Part shown: one piece after another, positions 25,418-35,600 of the stretch
How positions within the stretch are numbered: position 1 is the first letter of the stretch
Layout of the letters: the number at the start of each line of letters is the position of its first letter
Source of the DNA: Nostoc sp. NMS7
GTDB lineage: Bacteria > Cyanobacteriota > Cyanobacteriia > Cyanobacteriales > Nostocaceae
NCBI RefSeq assembly: GCF_017115085.1
Contig: NZ_JABXKJ010000255.1
Span: forward strand, 1-64,000
Reading direction: 5' to 3'
Length of the DNA: 64,000 bases
The notes under the pieces: generated by a model
Seen by the model: only the letters and a program-made list of their open reading frames with translations
The model's database searches: none
Told to the model about the DNA's origin: nothing
Made by a program: the position numbers and the translations under genes

Positions 25418-28400
25418 TCATATTTCTATTTTTTCTCTACCAATTGCACCTGTCTTAGTATTTTGTTTTAGTTGTTGTTTTTCTAGCCTTGGTGCTATTT
25501 CAGCTATTGTGGGAGATTCAAACATACTTGCTACAGTTAATTTAATAGAAAAAGTTTTTCGCAATCGGGATAAAACTTGAACAGCTATTAAGGAATCTCC
25601 TCCTAATTCCAAAAAATTATCATCTATTCCTACCTGTTTAATTCCTAATAATTCTTGCCAAATATCGGCAATTTTTTGCTCAATTTCATCACGGGGAGCT
25701 ATATATGAATTTGGCAAACTAGGTCTGGAGTGGAGTGCAGATAATTTTTCTAGCTGAAGAACATCTGGCTTTCTTTGTAATGAAATCTCTGATTTGGGGT
25801 CAGTCTCTTTTTGCCCAGATTTTGCACTAAATGCGGCTGACGCAGAAGCAACAGCCATAATAATTTGATGCTCAAACGCTTCAGTTTCGGGAAACGCAGC
25901 AACTTGAACAAAATCCTGAGTGCGTAATGCTTCAAACCACTGTTCTTTGATGATAAAAGGCTGACCTGGGCTGCGTCTTTTATCGTCTAAAGGTTTCAAC
26001 AGCAGACCCCAACTAATATCAAAGTCTATTTTCGGTTGAGTTATTTCCCACAGTAAGAGGAAGCCACCAGGAGCTAATAAAGAGCGTACATGGTGGAGTG
26101 TTTGATCTATGTTCTGAGTTGCGTGCAACACATTAGAAGCTATGACTACATCAAAGCTGTACTTCTCAAATCCTTGCTCAGTTGGGGATTTGTCTATGTC
26201 TAGTAATCGATATTCAATAAATGGATAGTCGTTAAACTTCTGTTGCGCTTGAGTCAGGAAACCGCTACCAATATCAGTAAAAGTATAGTTGGTTTGTTTG
26301 GGCGGCAACACAGGTAATAATGCTTGCGTAGACATACCAGTACCCCCACCGATTTCCAGAACTCTCAGGTGAACGGATGATGGCAATGACTTGACTACCT
26401 GTTCTAAGCTTGAGCGCAAGATAGAGTTGTAGTAAGTATTTAAGGTAGATTCTGAATGTGAACTGTTGTTTTCTTTTTGGTAAATCAGTTCATTGAAAAT
26501 CTCTAATGGTTCTTGTTCACCAACAACAATAGCAGCTAAATTTTCACCACAGCGTTGCACTAAATCTAAATCTACTAAAGATGAAACAGCGAACCTCGCT
26601 CTGACTTCTTCTAAGTGTACATTAATATAATCTTGTGAACATGGCACTAGCTTGGTGAATAACCCCTCATGTTGCTGTAGTTGTCCTTGTTCCACCAATA
26701 TTTGCAACCATCTAGACAACAATTGCTGATAGCGGGGAGAAATATGGCATTGCGCTAACAAATTCTCTAAAGAATACTTTTGTTGAGGATTGCTAAAAGC
26801 CCCTAATTGGTTGAATGCAGAGTTGATATAAGCTGTACATAAACGATCCAACCACTGTCTATTCTCTTGATATGTTAACTCGTTGAATTCTGCATTTCTC
26901 ACACTTGCTTGCTTTTGACCTGCTTGTGTAAGCGATGTCCACAATTGTGATGTTGTGGGTAAGATTTGCAACTGTCCCCAAGCTGCTTTTTGTGGGGGGT
27001 CAATCCAATAACGTTGGCGTTCAAAGGGATAAGTCGGTAAGGGAAGACGGTAATATTCATCCTGACTATAGAATCCAAACCAATCTACTTTGACCCCAGT
27101 CAACCAGAGTTGACCTAATGTATTGAATAAAACACGAGTATCGGATTGCTTTTCTTGAGGATGACGTACCGAAGTCAAGACCGTTTGTGCAGATGCTTTG
27201 TCTGGATGCCTTTTAACTAATGTAGTTAGTGTATGTCCTGGCCCCACCTCTAGTAAGACTTGCTCTGGTGTTGCCAATAATTTCTCGACACCTTGGGCAA
27301 ACAGCACTGTGGAACGCAGATGTTGAGCGTAGTAGTCAGGATTTGTGGCTTGTGTGACTGTAATCCAAGTACCAGTGAGGTTGGAGATATAAGGAAGTTT
27401 GGGGGGATTTAAAGTAACTTTTTTGACTCGTTCTGCAAATGCCTCTAAGATTGGTTCCATCATGTGGGAATGGAAGGCATGGGAAGTATGCAGACGGCGA
27501 CATTCAATACCTTGAGCAGCAAGCTGATTTTGTAGTGCCTCTACTGCTGCTATGGAACCGGAAACTACACACTGCGAAGGTTGATTAATCCCTGCAATAG
27601 ACAGTTCTTGACCTAATAAGGATTTTATCTTGTCTGCGGGCAAGGGAATTGAAAGCATTGCCCCAGTGGGCAGTTGCTGCATCATCTGTCCGCGTGCTGC
27701 TACCAGAGATAAGGCATCTTCTAGGGAAAAAACTTCTGCTAGAGTTGCTGCTACATACTCGCCAATACTATGACCGATCGCAGCTTGTGGCTCCACTCCA
27801 TAAGACTGCCATAATTTAGCTAGGGCGTATTCAATTACAAAAATAGCAGGTTGAGCAATTTCTGTCTGTTGAAGTTGCTTTGATACTTCATCAATATTTT
27901 CTTCGCTGGGGTAAATAATATGACGTAAATCTAGCCCTATTAGAGGTTTAAGAACTTCTGAGCAATAATCAACTTGTTCTTTAAATACTGTTTCCGCTTC
28001 GTAAATTTCCCGCGCCATGTTGACATACTGGGAACTTTGACCGGGAAACATAAAGACAACAGGCCGTTCTGTAATCTCTGTATAGTTGGTAAAAACTTGT
28101 TGGGCTGCTACACTGCTAAGAGCTTCGACAGCATTTTCTAAGTCTTGACAAATTAACATCCGTCGGTGATTAAAACCCCGGCGACCACTATTGAGGGTAT
28201 AAGCTACATCACCTAAGTTTAGTTCTGGATGCTCTTTTAAATGCGTGATTAAATTAGCTGTTGCCTTCTCAAGTGCATTCTCACTTTTAGCTGATAAACA
28301 CAACACTAAATATTTACTTTTGAATTTTGACTTTTGACTTTTGACTTCTAAAGGTGCTTCTTCTAAAATGACATGAGCATTAGTACCTCCGATACCAAAA

Positions 28401-29677
28401 GAACTAACTCCAGCGCGGCGAGGGGTGTTATTTGTTTTCCATTCTCTCAGGCTTGTATTGACATAAAAAGGACTATTAGCAAAATCAATTTTGGGGTTAG
28501 TTGTCTCGAAGTGCAAACTAGGAGGCAGCATTTTATGTTGCAGTGCTAATACCGTCTTAATCAAACCTGCGACCCCTGCTGCTGTATCCAAATGTCCGAA
28601 GTTGGTTTTTACCGAACCAATAGCGCAGAAGCCTTTTTTATCTGTAGTTTGACTAAAAGCTTGAGTTAGAGCTGCAATTTCAATTGGATCTCCTAAAGGT
28701 GTAGCTGTGCCATGAGCTTCGATGTAGGAGATTGTTTCGGCATCTACACCAGCTAAAGTTTGAGCTTCGCTAATGACTGCTGCCTGACCACTGATACTAG
28801 GAGCAGTGTAGCCGACTTTTATTGCACCATCATTATTGCTCGCCGAGCCTTTAATGATTGCATGAATGTAGTCGCGATCTGCGATCGCATCCTTTAATCT
28901 TTTCAATACCACGATACCAGCACCGCTACCGGCAATTGTTCCTTGAGCTTTAGCATCAAAGGCACGGCAATGTCCATCAGGAGAAAGAATCATTCCCTCT
29001 TGATGCAAATAACCCATTTTCTGAGGAATGCTGATAGAAACTCCACCAGCTAAAGCCATGTCACATTCACAATTTAATAGACTTTGGCAAGCTAAATGAA
29101 CAGCGACCAAAGAAGTAGAGCAGGCAGTTTGTACATTCACTGCCGTCCCAGTCAAATTGAGTTTATATGCAACTCGTGTCGGCAAGAAATCTTTATCGCT
29201 AGAAATTATTAATTGCAGTGGGTCAACTGTCTCTAATAATTGATGATGAGGGTAGAGATTGTTGATAAGATATCTATTCATTCCTACACCACCATAAACC
29301 CCTATTAATCCATTATAGGTATGTGGATCATAACCAGCTTTTTCTACAGCTTCCCAAGCCAATTCTAAAAAGAGACGTTGTTGTGGATCTATTAACTCAG
29401 CTTCTTTAGCGCTATAAGCAAAGAAATTTGCATCAAACAATTCAATGTCTGATAAAACAGCACTAGCTTTTACATAATCAGGATTATTCAATAAATCTAG
29501 AGAAACACCAGAATTTATCAATTCTTCATCCGTTAGAACTGATACAGATTCTACGCCATCTCGTAAATTCTGCCAAAAACATTCAATATCTTTTGCTCCT
29601 GGAAATCTACCAGAGACAGCAATTATTGCTATTTCAGAATTATTGAACTCATTACTATTAACTAAATTTACTGTCAT
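25418..29677 (-). CDS. Type I PKS module: KS-AT-cMT-ACP, 1419 aa
   Basis: One extension module. The ketosynthase has active Cys in TACSTSLVAVH near 181, His in EAHGTATPLGDP and KTNFGHLDTAAG. The acyltransferase has GHSIGEYVAA near 637 and HAFHS near 736, which predicts malonyl-CoA. A methyltransferase with VLEIGGGTGMS near 1111 is a C-methyltransferase by position. The carrier domain has LELGGDSL near 1361. No KR, DH or ER is seen, so the beta-keto group should stay. Following a Leu-loading module, it should make a 4-amino-2-methyl-3-oxo acid unit (gem-dimethyl if the MT acts twice). Its start overlaps the previous gene by 20 bases. A 104-base gap before the last synthetase holds no feature. 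Confidence 0.92.
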   Translation of the reverse strand: MTVNLVNSNEFNNSEIAIIAVSGRFPGAKDIECFWQNLRDGVESVSVLTDEELINSGVSLDLLNNPDYVKASAVLSDIELFDANFFAYSAKEAELIDPQQRLFLELAWEAVEKAGYDPHTYNGLIGVYGGVGMNRYLINNLYPHHQLLETVDPLQLIISSDKDFLPTRVAYKLNLTGTAVNVQTACSTSLVAVHLACQSLLNCECDMALAGGVSISIPQKMGYLHQEGMILSPDGHCRAFDAKAQGTIAGSGAGIVVLKRLKDAIADRDYIHAIIKGSASNNDGAIKVGYTAPSISGQAAVISEAQTLAGVDAETISYIEAHGTATPLGDPIEIAALTQAFSQTTDKKGFCAIGSVKTNFGHLDTAAGVAGLIKTVLALQHKMLPPSLHFETTNPKIDFANSPFYVNTSLREWKTNNTPRRAGVSSFGIGGTNAHVILEEAPLEVKSQKSKFKSKYLVLCLSAKSENALEKATANLITHLKEHPELNLGDVAYTLNSGRRGFNHRRMLICQDLENAVEALSSVAAQQVFTNYTEITERPVVFMFPGQSSQYVNMAREIYEAETVFKEQVDYCSEVLKPLIGLDLRHIIYPSEENIDEVSKQLQQTEIAQPAIFVIEYALAKLWQSYGVEPQAAIGHSIGEYVAATLAEVFSLEDALSLVAARGQMMQQLPTGAMLSIPLPADKIKSLLGQELSIAGINQPSQCVVSGSIAAVEALQNQLAAQGIECRRLHTSHAFHSHMMEPILEAFAERVKKVTLNPPKLPYISNLTGTWITVTQATNPDYYAQHLRSTVLFAQGVEKLLATPEQVLLEVGPGHTLTTLVKRHPDKASAQTVLTSVRHPQEKQSDTRVLFNTLGQLWLTGVKVDWFGFYSQDEYYRLPLPTYPFERQRYWIDPPQKAAWGQLQILPTTSQLWTSLTQAGQKQASVRNAEFNELTYQENRQWLDRLCTAYINSAFNQLGAFSNPQQKYSLENLLAQCHISPRYQQLLSRWLQILVEQGQLQQHEGLFTKLVPCSQDYINVHLEEVRARFAVSSLVDLDLVQRCGENLAAIVVGEQEPLEIFNELIYQKENNSSHSESTLNTYYNSILRSSLEQVVKSLPSSVHLRVLEIGGGTGMSTQALLPVLPPKQTNYTFTDIGSGFLTQAQQKFNDYPFIEYRLLDIDKSPTEQGFEKYSFDVVIASNVLHATQNIDQTLHHVRSLLAPGGFLLLWEITQPKIDFDISWGLLLKPLDDKRRSPGQPFIIKEQWFEALRTQDFVQVAAFPETEAFEHQIIMAVASASAAFSAKSGQKETDPKSEISLQRKPDVLQLEKLSALHSRPSLPNSYIAPRDEIEQKIADIWQELLGIKQVGIDDNFLELGGDSLIAVQVLSRLRKTFSIKLTVASMFESPTIAEIAPRLEKQQLKQNTKTGAIGREKIEI

Positions 29678-32600
29678 TTTTACCTCTTCTTTGAGAAAGA
29701 TACTGCTGTCTAAGTTTTAATTGTTGATTTCTGAAAGCTTTACTTTCACTGGTAGATTGAGCGCGAGAAGTAATTTCTTTTAATGTATTTTCCTGATGAA
29801 AATCAGTACTTAAATATTGGCTTAAACTATATATGTTTGGATAATTAAACATATCCAATATTGATACTTCTAAGCCAAATTCCTCTTGCAATTGTTGATT
29901 AATCCGTACTAGTAGTAACGAATGACCTCCTAGCTCGAAGAAATTATTGTAAATTCCTACCTTTTCTACTGCTAATGCTTTTTGCCAAATGCCAGCAATG
30001 ATTTTTTCTAATTCTGTATTTGGCATTACATAATCTGATAGTTCCTGTTGTATATCTGGAGCAGGCAAAGCACGACGGTTTACTTTGCCGTTGGGTGTTA
30101 AGGGTAAGGACTCCAGTATCACAAAAGCAGTTGGCACCATATACCCAGGCAGTTTCTTTCCAAGAAAGTGACGTAGTTCGTCCGTTGTGGGCGTGACCTC
30201 TTTTTGCGGCACTACATAAGCGACCAAGCGCTTATTACCTGGAGTTTCTTCACGAGCAATGACACAACATACTTGCACATCATCATGTTGCCCCAGCAAT
30301 GCTTCGATTTCTTCTAACTCGATGCGGAAGCCCCGAATTTTTACCTGATCGTCAATGCGTCCCAGGTATTCTATGTTGCCATCCGGTAAATAACGTGCTA
30401 AATCCCCAGTTTTATATAATTTACTCCCTTCTACTTCCTCAAACGGATTAGAGATGAATTTCTCAGTTGTTAGATCGGGGCGGTTGAGATAGCCTTTTGC
30501 CAACCCAACACCAGCAATATGTAACTCTCCTGGCACACCAACAGGAACTGGTTGCAGATTGCTATCTAATATGTAAACCTGTGTATTAGCGATCGCTCTC
30601 CCAATGTTCGGTGATATTTTATCTTGTTCCTTGGCAACTACCACCCCAGAAGTTGTAACAACAGTATTCTCAGTTGGGCCATAGTTATTTACCACTTGGA
30701 AGGGGATTGAATCTGATGGATACTGATGAAGCTTATCTCCTCCAGTCAGTATGCAACGCAAAGCCAAATTTTCAGTTGGCCATTGCAAAGACAATAACTC
30801 CTGTGCTAGTGGTGTTGGCAGAAAACTAACAGTAATCTTCTTTAAAATTAACCAGTCTCGTAGGTTCACTAGCGAGCTAAGAAGCTGAGATTTGACTAAA
30901 TAGATACTTGCTCCTGCCGTTAGGTAAGGCCATAATTCCCATACCGCAGCATCAAATGCTGTTTTAGCTAATTGAGTGGCTTTGTCTAATGAAGTGATGT
31001 TAAAAGCTCTGTTGTGCCAGAACACCAAATTTAATAATCCTTGATGGGCAATCAGTACTCCCTTGGGTTGACCTGTAGAACCGGAGGTATAAATCACATA
31101 AGCCAAATTAGTTGCTTGTGCCTCTGTGATTAGATTATCCTGACTTAGCTGAGAAATCATCTGCCAGTCAGTATCCAAACAAACAAGCTGTGCTTGATGT
31201 TGGGTCAGTCTATCAACGAGTCTTTGCTGGGTCAGCAACACTGGAACTTGAGCATCTTCTAGCATAAAGCGCAAACGCTCAGTCGGATACTCCGGGTCAA
31301 GTGGCACATAAGCCCCACCCGCCTTCAGAATACCTAGTAGTCCCACCACCATTTCTATTGAGCGTTCCACACAAATGCCTACTAGCAGATCTGCTCCCAC
31401 TCCCAAAGACTTGAGGTAGTGCGCCAACTGGTTAGCGCGACAATTCAATTGGTGGTAAGTAAGTTGTTGATCTTCAAACACCACTGCTACAGCATCGGGT
31501 GTACGCTGAACTTGCTCCTCAAACAACTGATAAATACACTTATCAGAAGGATAATCTACTTGAGTATCATTCCATTCCACTAATAACTGCTGTTGTTCAA
31601 CTGCTGTCAACAGTGGCAATTGTGAGATTTGCTGTTCTGGGTTAGCAATAATACCTTCAAGTAATGTCACAAAATGACCAGTCATTCGCTCAATGGTACT
31701 AGCATCAAACAAGTCAGTGTTGTACTCCCAAAAACCCACCAGCCCAGTGGCCGTATTCTGCATTAACAAACTTAAATCAAACTTTGCCGTTGCGCCTTCT
31801 GTTATCAATGGAGTGACAGTCAACCCAGTCAACTCTACTTGAGATGTGGACGCATTCTGGAGGGCAAACATTACCTGGAATAGTGGTGTATAGCTGAGAT
31901 CGCGTTCTGGCTGCAATGCTTCTACCAGCATTTCAAAAGGCAAGTTCTGATGAGCATACGCGGACAATGCTACTTCTCGAACGCGACCCAGTAATTCGCT
32001 AAAACTGGGATTACCTGCCAAATCTGTACGCATGACTAAGGTATTGACAAAAAAGCCAATTAACTCTTCTATTTCACTGCGATCGCGGTTAGCAATGGGA
32101 GACCCCACCAATATATCTTCTTGTCCTGTGTAACGGTAAAGTAAAGTATCAAACGCTGCCAACAGCGTCATGAATAAAGTCACCCCTTGTTGTTGACTCA
32201 GTTGTGTCAAGCCACTGGTTAGCTCCTTTGAGAGTGCAAACTGTTGATATGCTCCGTTGTCAGTCTGCACAGATGGTCTAGGTCGGTCTGTGGGTAGGGA
32301 CAATAAAGCTGGTGCGTTTGCCAGTTGTTGTTGCCAGTAACTTAGTTGGCTTTGTAAAACATCTCCTTGTAACCAGTTTCGCTGCCAAATTGCGAAATCT
32401 GCGTACTGAATCGGCAGTGGTGCTAATGGTGACGGCTGGCCTTGAGAGTAAGCATTGTACAGTGCTGCTAGTTCTTGAACAAACACACCCACTGACCAGC
32501 CATCAAAGACAATGTGGTGCATACACACTAATAAGGCGTTTTCTGTCTGAGACAGCACTAGCAATGTCGCCTTAACTAATGGTTCAGTTGCCAGGTTAAA

Positions 32601-35600
32601 AGGTTGAATAGCTTGTTGTTGCGCTAATTTCTGTATTGCAATTTCTTGTTCAGTTGTGGATAAATACTTGAAGTCAACAATTGATACTTTCCAATTCGCT
32701 TGTATTTGGATAACTTGAGTTGGTTTTCCATCAACCTTAATGAAGTTAGTACGTAATGCCTCGTGGCGATGAATAATTTCTTGTAAGCTTTGTTGTAGCG
32801 CCGCAACTTCGAGAGTTCCGACTAGACGCAAAGCTACAGGTACGTTGTAAAAGGCGCTTAGAGGCTGTAACTGGTCTAAAAACCACAAACGCTGTTGAGC
32901 AAATGATAGTGGTAATTCAGCATCACTTGCCCTTGCTAAGATAGGTGATGTAGACAGTTCTAAGTTTTGTTGTTGTAACTGCTTAATCTCTTGTGCGAAT
33001 TTGGCAACCGTTGTTGCTGCAAACAGACTATGCAGTGGTAATTCTAATTTGAAAATGTTGCGGATGCGTGAGAGCAATTGGGTCGCTAATAGCGAGTGTC
33101 CCCCTGATTCAAAGAAGTTATCATGAATGCCAACTCGCTCTACTTTGAGAACTTGTGCCCAAATTTGTGCCAGTATTTCCTCAATGGGTGTGCGTGGAGC
33201 GACATATTTTTCTAGCAGTGTGCTGTCTAAGTCTGGTTTTGGTAGGGCGTTGCGGTCTACTTTGCCGTTGGGAGTCAGGGGTAAGGATTCTAGCAGCACA
33301 AAACCACTTGGCACCATGTACTCTGGTAACTTCTTTTGTAGGCAGTGGCGAACCTCACTGAGTAATGAACTCACATTGATCCAGGTCGGTTTTACATAAT
33401 CACTGACTAACCCGCTACCAGGGTCTTCTGGGAGGGACTGGTTTATAGATGGTCGTCTAGCATAAATATTGTAGAGTACAGTATCTTCTAGTAAAGCATC
33501 CTGCTCAATAGTTAGGTCGTATCCATGTTTTTTCAGCAGGGCTGTAATCTCCTCCAACCTGCCATTGATGTTATGAACCTCTACAACTATCTGCTTAATC
33601 TTTTGCCAATCTTCTTGCTGGATGCCTGAGAACACATCCTGCTCACTTTTCTCCACGTCGATTTTCAGCAAATCGATTTTCTCAACGCCATACTCCCCAA
33701 TCACATCAGAAATTGTTCTTAACTGGCAAGTGAATTGCTGACTCTGCAATCTTTCTGCTAGCAGTTCATCAATTGCCTGACTAGATACTTCTGTCTCATT
33801 TTCTACAATATTTTGTTGTTTGAGCAAAAAGGATTTAACTACCTCTCGCTCTTGAGCAGTATCAGCAAAGCGCCCTGAAATGACCGAAATTTGAGGATAA
33901 TATGTAAAGGTATCACTCTTTGTCTCGCTGGAAAGACCAAAATTAAATAGCTTCACATTTAAGCCATAGTTCTCAGTATTTATGCGTAGTAGGTCAAAAA
34001 CAGGCGGAATTGGCTCAAATGCGTAAATAGAAACATCTTTACATATTTGACCCATAAAGAGTGTGAACAGGCCGATATTGGCACCCACATCAAAAATGCA
34101 ATCCCCTTCATTAATAGTGATGCCGTGCTTTAAATAAGTCTGTTCTTCCCAAAGTTCTTTGTAGACGAATTCTGTCTCGTTTTTATTCAGATGGGCAACC
34201 ATCATGCCATTCGGCAACTTATAGAGTAACTCTTTACTAGACAGGCTTTTATTTTGAAAACGAAGTAGTTGTAAAATTGGAAAAGCATATTTTTGGTCAG
34301 GGACAATATAAGCTACTAGACGCTTATTGCCAGGATCGTCCTCTCGCGCGATTACAATAGTTTCCCCCACGGCCAAGTGTTGTGTTAGCGCCGCCTCGAT
34401 TTCTCCAAGTTCGATGCGGAACCCGCGAATTTTCACTTGCTGGTCAATGCGCCCTAAATACTCTAACTCGCCATTGGGCAAATAACGCGCCAAGTCCCCT
34501 GTTTTATATAGTCGCGCTTTGTCGTAGTTGCTAAAAGGATGAGAGATAAACCGTTGTTGTGTCAGTTCGACACGATTGAGATAACCACGCGCTACCCCAG
34601 CACCACCAACGTACATCTCACCAGAAACGCCAATCGGTACTGGCTGTTTATGTTCATCTAGCACATACACTTGTAAGTCGGGAATTGGACGACCAATTAC
34701 ACTTGCTGTACCATGCAAATCGACTTTGCTTAAGGGACGATAGGTAACGTGTACAGTAGTTTCTGTAATCCCGTACATATTTACTAACTGGGGCAACTGG
34801 TCGCCGTGACGTTCAAACCAAGGTTGCAAACTCGACAGTTCTAAAGCTTCCCCACCGAAAATTACTAGGCGCAAGTTCAAGTCGCCAGTAGTTGCGATTG
34901 ACTGTTCAGCTTGAATTAACTGGCGGAAAGCTGAAGGTGTTTGATTGAGAATTGTGACTTTTTCTTGACACAATAACTCATAGAAGGATTCGGGCGATCG
35001 CGTCACTAAATATGGCACTACTACCAGTCGTCCACCATACAGCAATGCCCCCCAAATTTCCCATACTGAGAAGTCGAACGCATAAGAGTGGAACATTGTC
35101 CACACATCTTTAGCGCTAAAGTTGTACCAAGAGTTTGTCGCTGCAAACAAACGAGCCACATTAGAGTGATTGACTAAAACGCCTTTAGGCTTACCTGTAG
35201 AACCAGAAGTGTAAATTACATAAGCTAGGTTATCAGGTGTGGCAGTGTTTTCCAGATTTGAATCATTGTTTTGAGCAATTTTTTCCCAATCGATATCTAA
35301 GCAAACGACACGCGCCTGATGTTTGGGCAGAGATTCTACTAATTGCTGTTGGGTTAAAAGTAACGATACTTGAGCATCTTCTAACATAAAGCTCAAGCGG
35401 TCTTGGGGATACTCTGGGTCAAGTGGCAGATATGCCCCACCCGCCTTGAGAATACCAAGTAGTCCTACCACCATTGAGAGCGATCGCTCCACACACAACC
35501 CGACCAGCACATCGGCTCCCACACCTAATGAGCGCAAGTAATGTGCCAATTGATTTGCACGAGTATTTAATTGCTGGTAAGTCAATTGTTGATCTTCAAA

